Shown here one piece after another: positions 1 to 6,945 of a DNA stretch of 21,572 bases. Within the stretch, counting starts at the first letter, position 1. Each line of letters opens with the position of its first letter. Position numbers and translations under genes: made by a program. Origin of the DNA: JBBQER01 sp038320885 (GTDB lineage Bacteria; Actinomycetota; Acidimicrobiia; IMCC26256; PALSA-610). The notes below the pieces were generated by a model. That model was not told where the DNA came from. It did not search any database and saw only the letters and a list, made by a program, of their open reading frames with translations. The DNA is taken from NCBI GenBank assembly GCA_038320885.1, contig JBBQER010000073.1:1-21572 (forward strand). The letters run 5' to 3'.

Positions 1-1
1 G

Positions 2-187
2 GGCACGTACCGCGTCGATGCGGTCGACGACGACCGCAGCCGCCTGATCGTGAAGCTGGCGTTCGCGGGTCGGTCCGGTTGCCACGACCGCGTGCTCCGG
101 CTCCTCCTTCCGGCGGGAGACCTGGTGATGATGCGCAAACAGTTGCTCACGTTCAAGGCGCTCGCCGAGCGAGACGCCCGGAACTGA
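2..187 (+). CDS. SRPBCC-like protein, C-terminal fragment (5' end outside window)
   Basis: This open frame enters from the left edge and reads 61 codons to a TGA at 185-187. The translation starts GTYRVDAVDDD, has a beta-strand-like LIVKLAFAG segment, and ends in an amphipathic helix around DLVMMRKQLLTFKALAERD. Alternating strands followed by a long terminal helix beginning with a D-x-V-M-M-R-K-Q-L pattern are typical of the end of SRPBCC (START/Bet v1-like) proteins, which bind hydrophobic ligands in a helix-grip fold. The N-terminal part is missing, so neither family nor ligand can be settled. The next gene starts 5 bases after the stop, so the two are probably cotranscribed. The reading frame is likely real because of this junction; the family name is a moderate-confidence inference. 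Confidence 0.6.
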   Translation, partial: GTYRVDAVDDDRSRLIVKLAFAGRSGCHDRVLRLLLPAGDLVMMRKQLLTFKALAERDARN

Positions 188-192
188 GACCG

Positions 193-546
193 ATGGCACT
201 GGAGTGGGAGCAGACGCTCATCGACGCGGCCGATCCGGTGGCGCTCGGCCGGTGGTGGGCCGAGGCGCTCGGCTGGGTCGTCGTCAACGACGCCGCCGAC
301 GAGTTCGAGATCAGATCGGAGCCCGACCGGCTGCCCGGCATCTTGTTCGAACCAGTTCCCGAACCGAAGACCCAGAAGAATCGGTTGCACCTCGACTTCC
401 GTCCCGACGACCGCGACGCCGAGGTCGAGCGGCTGCTCGGCTTGGGCGCCATGCGCGTCGACATCGGCCAGGGCGAACAGACCTGGGTGGTGCTCGCCGA
501 TCCGGAGGGCAACGAGTTCTGCGTGCTCAGCTCGCGGAGGAGCTGA
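193..546 (+). CDS. VOC family (glyoxalase-like) protein
   Basis: A 117-residue protein starting at ATG 193, six bases after the previous stop; a longer in-frame start at 79 is rejected because it would overlap the upstream gene. It has the single-module vicinal-oxygen-chelate layout: an N-terminal strand and helix (DPVALGRWWAEALGW, 14-28), a central strand with LHLDFRPDD (65-73), a helix DAEVERLLGLGA, and the closing WVVLADPEGNEFCVL (98-112). The D-P-E-G-N-E-F ending is a hallmark of actinobacterial glyoxalase-like proteins (the Glyoxalase_6 type). Such proteins usually form pseudo-dimers, some with metal-dependent lyase, dioxygenase or antibiotic-binding roles. Here H66 and E108 are possible metal ligands. 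The substrate is unknown. Its last 20 bases overlap the end of the convergent diguanylate cyclase gene. Confidence 0.85.
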   Translation: MALEWEQTLIDAADPVALGRWWAEALGWVVVNDAADEFEIRSEPDRLPGILFEPVPEPKTQKNRLHLDFRPDDRDAEVERLLGLGAMRVDIGQGEQTWVVLADPEGNEFCVLSSRRS

Positions 547-2215
547 CCGGGAAGTCGGCCAAGGCGACGCGGTTGCGGCCTGCCGCCTTCGCGTCGAGGA
601 GAGCCTGATCGGCCGCGGCGACGACCTCGTCGAACTCGTCTGCGTAGGCCGACGAGGCGACTCCGAACATCACCGTGAACCGAGGTACCTGGCCGACGTT
701 GAGCGCGAGTGCGAGGCTCTCGCGGACGCGTTCGAGGATGCCCATCGCGGTGATGGTGGAACAGTCGGGCAGGACGATCACGAATTCCTCGCCCCCGTAG
801 CGCGCCGCGATGTCGCTCGGGCGCGACGACTCGCCGAGAATTCGCGCGAACAGCCGCAGCGCCTGGTCGCCGGCTTCGTGCCCGTGCGTGTCGTTGAGCA
901 CCTTGAAATGGTCGAGATCGCCGTAGGCCAGCGCGTACGGAATCTGCTGGGCGCGTAGATCCCGCACGGCGTTCTGGAGACTCCGTCGGTTCAACAAGCC
1001 GGTCAGGGGGTCGGTGTGTGCCTGCGTCTCCGAAGTGGCGAAGGCGCGGATCATGGCAATGCGTTCCGATGCACGGCGCGATGTGAAGTTCAGGGTGCCG
1101 AGATCGTGCTCGGTCGGAAGAACGCGGTCGGGGCCGACGGCATGGGTGACGCCGACCGTGCGCCCCGCGATGCTGACCGGAATGCACGCGGCCGAGCATT
1201 CACCCGATGGACGGTCCTTGAGGTACGGGCAGGCATCGAGCGCCTGGCTACTGGGGAACAACAGGGCATGGCCGACGGTTGCGGCGGGGCACTCCAGAGG
1301 TGAAGGGACGCCGCATCCCTCGAAGTCACCATCGTTGCTGAGCGCACGGTGAAAGTGCGCGCGACTGGAATCTGCGGTGAGCATCTCGACCTTCAGATGC
1401 GGCGTCGACTCACGGAGGGCCTCACCGACGATGGCGTAGACGTCGGGCTCGGTTTTCGTCATCTCCAACGCCCGTTGCACCTGGGCTTCGTATGCGTGTC
1501 GCGATGCGACTTGTCGTCGTTCCCGTTCGCGATGGCCGGCTCGACGCCCCGAGACAAGGGTGACGACCAGCAACACGAGCAGCGCCAGTGCGCCTGCGAC
1601 CAGGAAGAACCAGACCGCGCGCTTGACGTGATCGGTCGCCTGCGTCGTCTCGCTTCCGGTGATGTCCCGCGACAGGTGGTGACCGATCTGGGTCGTCACG
1701 ATCCACATGTGTTCGAGCGTGGCGCGTTCGGAGGCGACGATGACGCTCAGCTTCGTCGGATCGATCGCGCTCCCGGACGCAACTGGGCCCAGCGGGGCAA
1801 GCGTCTTCGTGAACGCACGCATCGACGAGTCGAGCTCGCGGGCGTTCGTCAAGAAACTAACGGCGCGGAGACGCGTCGACATTGACTCGGCTTCTTGTGT
1901 CTGTCTCGCTACGAGGGCGGCGCCCTTGACGAGCTCAGCCGGATCGGCCACCGCGCCCGGCGTCAGCTCGTCGAGATGGCGCTCGATGAAGAACTGCCAA
2001 TCGACGAGTGTCGTACGCAGTTCGACCAGCTGCGCCTGCAGGGGCACGCCGTCGACCGCGATCTTACGGAGATCGTCACGAGTTGTCGTCAAAGGGTTGA
2101 GCACGACAACGCCCGCGACAAACATTGCCAGTGCCGCCAGGAGCCCGGACGCGAAGATCCGACCCCGGTCCTTGATCTTGTGCGGCTTCGATGACCGCGG
2201 TGCCGTTTCCGTCAC
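527..2215 (-). CDS. Membrane diguanylate cyclase with cysteine-rich GAF-like sensor domain
   Basis: Makes the second messenger cyclic di-GMP from two GTP. Using the GTG start at 2215 (562 aa): short cytoplasmic N-terminus, TM1 about 20-39, an extracytoplasmic helical region about 40-198, TM2 about 200-222 (WFFLVAGALALLVLLVVTLV), a linker, a GAF-like domain about 255-390, and a GGDEF domain about 400-562. In the GGDEF part I see DPLTGLLNRRSL, DLDHFKVLNDTHGHEAGD and the active-site GGEEF (474-478). RPSD (465-468) lies five residues before GGEEF, the correct place for the inhibitory I-site, so product feedback is expected. The GAF-like region carries five cysteines (301, 309, 329, 340, 344), suggesting metal, haem or redox sensing. 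An in-frame TTG at 2257 would add 14 residues; neither start has a strong Shine-Dalgarno. It lies downstream of the fused ETF gene on the same strand. Confidence 0.9.
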   Translation of the reverse strand: MTETAPRSSKPHKIKDRGRIFASGLLAALAMFVAGVVVLNPLTTTRDDLRKIAVDGVPLQAQLVELRTTLVDWQFFIERHLDELTPGAVADPAELVKGAALVARQTQEAESMSTRLRAVSFLTNARELDSSMRAFTKTLAPLGPVASGSAIDPTKLSVIVASERATLEHMWIVTTQIGHHLSRDITGSETTQATDHVKRAVWFFLVAGALALLVLLVVTLVSGRRAGHRERERRQVASRHAYEAQVQRALEMTKTEPDVYAIVGEALRESTPHLKVEMLTADSSRAHFHRALSNDGDFEGCGVPSPLECPAATVGHALLFPSSQALDACPYLKDRPSGECSAACIPVSIAGRTVGVTHAVGPDRVLPTEHDLGTLNFTSRRASERIAMIRAFATSETQAHTDPLTGLLNRRSLQNAVRDLRAQQIPYALAYGDLDHFKVLNDTHGHEAGDQALRLFARILGESSRPSDIAARYGGEEFVIVLPDCSTITAMGILERVRESLALALNVGQVPRFTVMFGVASSAYADEFDEVVAAADQALLDAKAAGRNRVALADFPVSSSAS

Positions 2216-2304
2216 GATGGGTCCACATCCGCGATATCGACGCCCGGAAGAGCCCAAGCAAGAGGCTTCTCGCTCGAATACCGGCGATTGCCGCGGGATC
2301 GGCG

Positions 2305-4095
2305 TTACGCGCGCCCCAACTCGGCCACGAGGAGTGGGAGCACCTCGTGCCAGTCGCCGACGATGCCCGCGTCGGCCGCGTCGAAGATCGGAGCAGTCGG
2401 GTCGTCGTTGATCGCGAGCACGGTGCGTGCCGCGCGCACGCCGATCGTGTGATTGAACTTGCCGCTGGCGCCGATGCTCACGAACAGGCGCGGCGCGATG
2501 GACCGACCGGTGATCCCCACCTGCCGGGATCGGGGAAGCCAGCCCTCGTCGGTCACCTTGCGCGTCGCGCCGAGCTCGGCACCGAGCAGAGCGAGCAGGG
2601 GGTCGAGCGCCTCGTACTCATCCGGTGTCACGCCGCGCCCGACGCCGACGACGACCGCGGCTTCGGCGAGCGCGTCGAGGTCGTCGTTGCGAGCCCGCTC
2701 GAGCACGCGCACGCGACCGCGCGCCGGCATCGTGATGCTCCGAACCGGCGGCACGGCCTCGTTGGCGCGGGGCGCGGGCGCGGTGATCATCCCGGCGCGC
2801 ACGGTCGCCATCTGGACGGCAGACGTCGCACCGATGGCCGCGATGAGTTGGCCGCCGAACGCCGGCTTCCACGCGATCAATCGTCCGGCGCCGACTTCGA
2901 GGTCGACCGCGTCGCCGGTGAGCCCGGCTGCGAGGCGCACCGCAACCCGTGACGCGACCTCGCGACCCCACGCAGTCGAGCCGGTGATGATCGCCCATGG
3001 CGGGTGGGGCTCGGCCTCCGCCCACGCGGTGACGGCGCCGGCAACGTCTTCCTCCACGTTGTGGCCATCGAGATGGACAACGGAATCAGCGCCCCAGGCG
3101 CTCAACAGCTCCGGCCGTAGATCTTCGACCGTGATCACGACGACGTTCGTGTCGATCTCGGCTGCCAAACGCGCGGCGACCCCCAGGAGCTCGCGGGTCG
3201 CGTGCGCACGATCAGGTTCGGCGACGACCACGATTGCGGGCTTGGACGTGTCGCCACGCCGCGAAGGAACGGTCGCGACGCGCGCGTCGTGTGCGCCTTC
3301 GCGCAGTGCGCCGCGCTCGTGCAGCACGTGCACCGCGATCCGCACCTGATCGGCGAGTGGCACGTCGGGCTGCGTGATGCGGGCCCGGCTCACGGCCATC
3401 ACCTTGACCGGCCCGACCCACGTGGGCGATGCGTCGGCGCCCCAGGGACCCGCGCCGAGGTCGGCCGCGGTCACCCGCCGAATGCGCTCGGGCGACACCG
3501 CGGCGCGCCCGGCCGGGTCGACCTTCGCCGGCTCGCACAGCCGCTCCGCGCACGACAACACCGCGGGCAGCTCGAGCTCGGCTTGCAGCCAGCCGTCGTC
3601 GAGCTCGCAGCGGGCGTCGACCCGGGTGCCGTCGATCGCGAGATGACGCACGCCAGTGAGAAACGGCAGGTCAAGCAACTCCGCGAGCTCGGGCCCGACC
3701 TGGCCGGTGTCGGCGTCGACCGAGTTACGACCGGTGAGCACGAGGTCGAACGGGCCCTCTCGCGTGAGCGCGGCGGCGAGCGCCTTGGCCGTCGCGAGCG
3801 TGTCCGATCCGGCGAAGGCGGCGTCGGTCACGTGGATGCCGTGGATGTCGACATCCCGCTCGAGCCCCCACGCGATCGCCTCGCGCAACGAGTCTTCGGC
3901 GGTCGGCGGTCCGAGCGTGAAGACGGTGACGCGAGAGCCGGTTCGCTCGGCCGCGAGCTCGACCGCCTTGCTCACCGCGCGGCGGCAGTAGGGGTTCAGC
4001 TCGAGCTCGATGCCGTCGCGGCGCAAGCGGCCATCGGGTCCGAGCTCCATCTCCTCGAACTTGGGAATCTGCTTCACCAACACCGCGATGCGCAC
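2305..4095 (-). CDS. Fused electron transfer flavoprotein, EtfB (beta)-EtfA (alpha) in one chain
   Basis: ETF carries electrons from acyl-CoA and related dehydrogenases to the respiratory chain through FAD. Two subunits are joined here in 596 residues. The beta-like half (about 1-240) has the N-terminal MRIAVLVKQIP, the nucleotide-site segment LNPYCRRAVSKAVEL (33-47), TGRNSVDADTGQVGPELAE (121-139) and the beta signature ELDDGWLQAELELPAVLSC. A linker (about 240-285) leads to the alpha-like half. That half has VVVGVGRG (481-488), the FAD-binding PRSRQVGITGRSIAP (521-535), LFVSIGASGKFNHTIG (537-552), and AINDDPTAPIF followed by DAADAGIVGDWHEVLP. The GTG start is supported by GGGAG six bases upstream. 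It diverges from the thiolase across a 39-base promoter region. Single-chain ETFs are known in some archaea and other lineages but are less usual than separate etfB/etfA genes. The likely partner is the acyl-CoA dehydrogenase at 14826-16007. Confidence 0.93.
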   Translation of the reverse strand: MRIAVLVKQIPKFEEMELGPDGRLRRDGIELELNPYCRRAVSKAVELAAERTGSRVTVFTLGPPTAEDSLREAIAWGLERDVDIHGIHVTDAAFAGSDTLATAKALAAALTREGPFDLVLTGRNSVDADTGQVGPELAELLDLPFLTGVRHLAIDGTRVDARCELDDGWLQAELELPAVLSCAERLCEPAKVDPAGRAAVSPERIRRVTAADLGAGPWGADASPTWVGPVKVMAVSRARITQPDVPLADQVRIAVHVLHERGALREGAHDARVATVPSRRGDTSKPAIVVVAEPDRAHATRELLGVAARLAAEIDTNVVVITVEDLRPELLSAWGADSVVHLDGHNVEEDVAGAVTAWAEAEPHPPWAIITGSTAWGREVASRVAVRLAAGLTGDAVDLEVGAGRLIAWKPAFGGQLIAAIGATSAVQMATVRAGMITAPAPRANEAVPPVRSITMPARGRVRVLERARNDDLDALAEAAVVVGVGRGVTPDEYEALDPLLALLGAELGATRKVTDEGWLPRSRQVGITGRSIAPRLFVSIGASGKFNHTIGVRAARTVLAINDDPTAPIFDAADAGIVGDWHEVLPLLVAELGRA

Positions 4096-4142
4096 CGGAC
4101 GCTCCCGAAAGCAGGCTGACTATCGTGTCAGGTTATGACACG
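4096..4142. promoter_or_regulatory. Divergent promoter with inverted-repeat candidate operator (ETF / thiolase)
   Basis: Only 39 bases separate the two divergent start codons. A perfect 7-bp inverted repeat, CGTGTCA (4124-4130) and TGACACG (4136-4142), with a 5-base spacer, straddles the thiolase ATG. On the plus strand TATCGT (4121-4126) fits an actinobacterial -10 (TAnnnT) eight bases before the thiolase ATG, implying a leaderless mRNA. On the minus strand TAACCT (4130-4135) fits a -10 for the ETF gene, leaving a short leader that contains GGGAG. The repeat overlaps both -10 boxes, so one dimeric repressor could switch both genes. The repeat is seen directly; its role is inferred. Confidence 0.5.
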
Positions 4143-5319
4143 TGAAGCCGTAATCGTCGACTGCGCGCGCACCGCTTTCGGCAAGCGCAAGGGCGCGCTC
4201 GCGGGCTGGCATCCCACCGACCTGCTGGGTCTCGTGTTGCGCACGATGATCGAGCGCAACGACTTCGATCCCGCCATCGTCGACGACGTTGTCGGCGGGT
4301 GCGTCACGCAGTCGGGTGAGCAGGGCTGCAACGTCACGCGCAACGCCTGGGTGGCGGCGGGCCTGCCGTGGAACGTTTCTGCCACCAGCGTCGACCGCCA
4401 GTGCGGCTCGTCGCAACAGGCGATGCACTTCGTCGCGCAGGGCGTGCTGGCCGGCGCGTACGACATTGGGATCGCGTGCGGGGTCGAGTCGATGACGCGC
4501 GCGCCGATGTCGTCGAACGCGCGCGGCGGTACCGGCCCGTTCAGCCCCGGCTTTCTCGAGAACACCAACAACACCCTCGGTATCCAGTTCTGGGTCGCGC
4601 AGGTGCTCGCCGACAAGTGGGGCGTCACCCGCGAGGAGATGGACGCCTTCGCGCTGCAGTCTCACGAGCGCGCCGCAAGCAGCACCGACGACGGTTTCTT
4701 CCCCGGCGAGATCGTGCCCGTGCCGATCAAGGACGACAACGGTCAGCCCACGGGCGAGACACTGACGGCCGACGAGGGGATCCGGCGCCAGACGACGCTC
4801 GAGAAGCTCGGCGCGCTGCCGCCCGCGTGGGAGTCCGACGACCAGCCTGCGCCCGACATCACGGCTGGCAACTCGTCACAGATGACCGACGGCGCGTCGG
4901 CCATGCTGATCGCCGAGCGTTCCGTCGCAGAGCGGCTCGGCCTCCCGATCCGCGCCCGCTTCGCCCACTTCGCCGTGGCGGCGGAGGATCCGGTGCTCGT
5001 GCTGTCGGCGCCGGTACCCGTCACGTACAAGCTGATGGAGCGGTCAGGTATGAAGCCCGACGAGTGGGATGCCGTCGAGTGCAACGAGGCGTTCGCGTCG
5101 ATCGCGCTGATGTGGCAGAAGGAATTCGACTACCCGATGGAGCGGTTCAACCCGCGCGGCGGCGCGATCGGTATCGGGCACCCGCTCGGCGCGTCGGGCG
5201 TCGCGCTCATGACCCGGTTGCTGCGGCATCTGGAAGCGACGAAAGGAACGTATGGCTACCAGACCATGTGCGAAGGCGGCGGTCAGGCCAACGGCACGGT
5301 GATCGAACGGCTCGCCTAG
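4135..5319 (+). CDS. Acetyl-CoA C-acyltransferase (thiolase, type II-like)
   Basis: Cleaves 3-ketoacyl-CoA with free CoA to acetyl-CoA plus a shortened acyl-CoA, or condenses in reverse. The 394-residue protein has every thiolase landmark: the acyl-enzyme cysteine C90 in SVDRQCGSSQQA, ECNEAFASI, the base H349 in GIGHPLGASG, and the second cysteine C379 in MCEGGGQANGT. These positions are each one residue from the well-known bacterial biosynthetic thiolase numbering (89/348/378), so the protein is full length and should be active. Mycobacterial homologues of this type (FadA family) work in beta-oxidation and steroid side-chain or ring degradation; which of these applies cannot be told. It begins at ATG 4135 with no Shine-Dalgarno, eight bases after a TATCGT -10 box. 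Its stop TAG shares bases with the convergent oxidoreductase stop. Confidence 0.95.
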   Translation: MTREAVIVDCARTAFGKRKGALAGWHPTDLLGLVLRTMIERNDFDPAIVDDVVGGCVTQSGEQGCNVTRNAWVAAGLPWNVSATSVDRQCGSSQQAMHFVAQGVLAGAYDIGIACGVESMTRAPMSSNARGGTGPFSPGFLENTNNTLGIQFWVAQVLADKWGVTREEMDAFALQSHERAASSTDDGFFPGEIVPVPIKDDNGQPTGETLTADEGIRRQTTLEKLGALPPAWESDDQPAPDITAGNSSQMTDGASAMLIAERSVAERLGLPIRARFAHFAVAAEDPVLVLSAPVPVTYKLMERSGMKPDEWDAVECNEAFASIALMWQKEFDYPMERFNPRGGAIGIGHPLGASGVALMTRLLRHLEATKGTYGYQTMCEGGGQANGTVIERLA

Positions 5320-6194
5320 CTCTTCCTTGCCACGTCGACCAGCGCTGCGAGTTGCTCGGCGTAGTGCGCCGGGGAGTGGTGGACGAAGCGCACGTTCACT
5401 CCGGTCGCGCCGATCTCGGCGAAGCGCGCGAGTTGCTCGCCGACCCGTTCTGGTTCGGCGACGGGGTCGAGGGGATGCTCGTTCTGCAGCAGCACGTCGA
5501 TCGGCGTTGCGCGCGCCGCCCATGCGGCGGTGGCGCGCGCTCGGGCGAGCAGGGCGCCGAGCTCACTGCTGGAGAGCCCGAAGGGTGCCCATCCGTCGCC
5601 GAGCTCCACGGCGCGCCGCAATGAGCGCGCGGTGCGGCCGCCGACCCACATCGGAACGTGCGGTTGGCGCGCGTGCGGATCGACGACGAAGCCGGTGAAG
5701 TCGTAGTACGGACCGTGATACGACGGCTCGCGCGCCGAGAGCGCGGCCCGCAACGCGCGCATGGCGTCGTCGGCGCGGTCGCCGCGGTCGTCGAAGGCCG
5801 CGCCGAGGAGGTCGAACTCCTCGCGCAGTGAGCCGACGCCTACTCCGAGGATCACGCGCCCGTTCGTGACCTGGTCGAGCGTGCCGTACCGCTTCGCGAT
5901 CGCGAGGGGATGGTGGTAGCCGAGCACCAGCACGTGCGCGGCGAACCGGATCGTCGTGGTGAGCGCGCCGAGCGCGCCAAAGGTCGCGAGTGGATCCCAG
6001 TAACGGCCGCCGCGGCTCTCGGCGACGGGTGCCGGGATGGCGACGTGCTCGGAGCAGGTGCAGTGGTGGTACCCGAGCTCCTCGGCGTGGCGGACGATCC
6101 GGGCCACGTCGGCGAACGTCCCCGTCTCCTCCCAGGTCGCGTGGGCGCGCGGAAGGAGCGTGAGTACCGGTGTGACGATCCCGAGCTTCAGCAC
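5316..6194 (-). CDS. LLM-class (luciferase-like) F420-dependent oxidoreductase
   Basis: A 292-residue TIM-barrel protein of the bacterial luciferase superfamily. Landmarks: an N-terminal strand LKLGIVTPVL, the helix TFADVARIVRHAEELGYHHC (26-45), SEHVAIP (48-54), GYHHPLAIAKRYGTLDQVTNGRVILGVGVGS (92-122, a run very typical of the actinobacterial F420 subgroup), EEFDLLGA, and a C-terminal VPMWVGGRTARSLRRAVELGDGW. F420 use is inferred from this resemblance; FMN is the alternative. Substrates of such enzymes range from alcohols and ketones to xenobiotics. The GTG start at 6194 has only a weak AGGCG upstream. It follows the TetR gene by 34 bases on the same strand, so they are likely cotranscribed. 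The stop codon is interleaved with that of the convergent thiolase through CTAG. Confidence 0.88.
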   Translation of the reverse strand: MLKLGIVTPVLTLLPRAHATWEETGTFADVARIVRHAEELGYHHCTCSEHVAIPAPVAESRGGRYWDPLATFGALGALTTTIRFAAHVLVLGYHHPLAIAKRYGTLDQVTNGRVILGVGVGSLREEFDLLGAAFDDRGDRADDAMRALRAALSAREPSYHGPYYDFTGFVVDPHARQPHVPMWVGGRTARSLRRAVELGDGWAPFGLSSSELGALLARARATAAWAARATPIDVLLQNEHPLDPVAEPERVGEQLARFAEIGATGVNVRFVHHSPAHYAEQLAALVDVARKS

Positions 6195-6228
6195 GCGCCT
6201 GGCACCGGCCGGCTCGGGAGCGGGACGC

Positions 6229-6864
6229 TCAGTTGGCGGGAGCGAGAATGCGCTCGGCCGCGCTCACCAGCGCGGGCACGTGCGCGGGTGCCTCGTCGAG
6301 CCGGCCGCTCTCCACGAGGTGGAGCATCGACTCCAGCAGGAAGCCGAAGATACCGACCGCGATCGCCGAGGCTTGCGGAGACGCGGCGGCCTCGGGGTCG
6401 TACTCGGCCCAGATGTCACACACGACGCTCGACACCCTGCGGCGGATGTGGCTGTGGTACTCGTTGACCTCGGGCGAGGTGCCGATGCTCTCGAGCAGCA
6501 GGATCCGGGCCGCGGCGGGATCGGTGACGAGGAACTCCACGTACGCGGTGACGCCCACCTCGATGAGACTCGAGGTGCGGTCGACCTCGGCCATCCGCTT
6601 GCGGACCGAGGCGAGGAGGGCCTGCAACGACGCCTGGAGCGCGCCGTACATAGCCGCTTCGCGATTGTCGAAGAACGCGTAGAAGGCGGTGCGGCTCGTG
6701 CGCGCGCTGCGAACGATGTCTTCGACCGACGTGCGGTGGTACCCGCGACACGAGAACTCGTTGATCGCGGCGCGAGTAAGACGGTCGCGCTGGTCGACGC
6801 GTCGCTCCTCGGCCGAGAGTCCGCGGTAGCGCCGCCCCACCGACGGCTCCGTGGCTGTAACCAT
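6229..6864 (-). CDS. TetR/AcrR family transcriptional regulator
   Basis: A 211-residue one-component repressor-type protein. The N-terminal DNA-binding domain (about 25-72) has the helix QRDRLTRAAINEFSCRGYH, then the helix-turn-helix TSVEDIVRSARTSRTAFYAFF (45-65), ending in the usual YAFFDNREA. The remaining helices (about 80-205) form the ligand-binding and dimerisation part and are not specific to a known ligand. ATG 6864 has no Shine-Dalgarno; TAGGGT (6872-6877, minus) sits seven bases upstream, consistent with a leaderless transcript. It is divergent from the fused CoA-transferase gene and upstream of the F420-type oxidoreductase. A palindrome in the shared promoter makes autoregulation and control of the CoA-transferase gene likely. 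In related degraders such regulators respond to acyl-CoA intermediates; that is inference here. Confidence 0.93.
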   Translation of the reverse strand: MVTATEPSVGRRYRGLSAEERRVDQRDRLTRAAINEFSCRGYHRTSVEDIVRSARTSRTAFYAFFDNREAAMYGALQASLQALLASVRKRMAEVDRTSSLIEVGVTAYVEFLVTDPAAARILLLESIGTSPEVNEYHSHIRRRVSSVVCDIWAEYDPEAAASPQASAIAVGIFGFLLESMLHLVESGRLDEAPAHVPALVSAAERILAPAN

Positions 6865-6945
6865 TTTGGAAACCCTACTCGGGCATTGACGGAAAAGTCA
6901 CGGACGTTCCGTAGGCCACACGACCTGAATGACTACGTTTCCGGT
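6865..6945. promoter_or_regulatory. Divergent promoter with palindromic candidate TetR operator
   Basis: This 81-base gap holds a perfect inverted repeat ACGGA-CGT-TCCGT at 6900-6912. For the TetR gene, TAGGGT (6872-6877, minus) fits a -10 and GTGACT (6896-6901, minus) fits a -35 at 18-base spacing; the palindrome overlaps the latter. For the CoA-transferase gene, TACGTT (6934-6939, plus) fits a -10 six bases before the GTG start, and the palindrome abuts its -35 region. The arrangement is what one expects for a TetR-type repressor controlling both directions. A second, weaker repeat (TGAC...GTCA) lies at 6887-6900. Confidence 0.5.

Noticed and set aside
6218..6230. GAGCG-gga-CGCTC inverted repeat at the end of the TetR gene, considered as a terminator
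   Set aside because: Stem of only five pairs without a T-run, inside a probable TetR-oxidoreductase transcript; too weak to call.
6886..6891. TTGACG as a -35 box for the CoA-transferase gene
   Set aside because: The only good -10 (TACGTT, 6934-6939) is 42 bases away, far beyond the usual 16-19.
6037..6945. N-terminal extension of the fused CoA-transferase frame
   Set aside because: It lies antisense to the TetR and F420-oxidoreductase genes, shows no family similarity, and crosses the divergent promoter; GTG 6946 begins exactly where CoA-transferase similarity starts.
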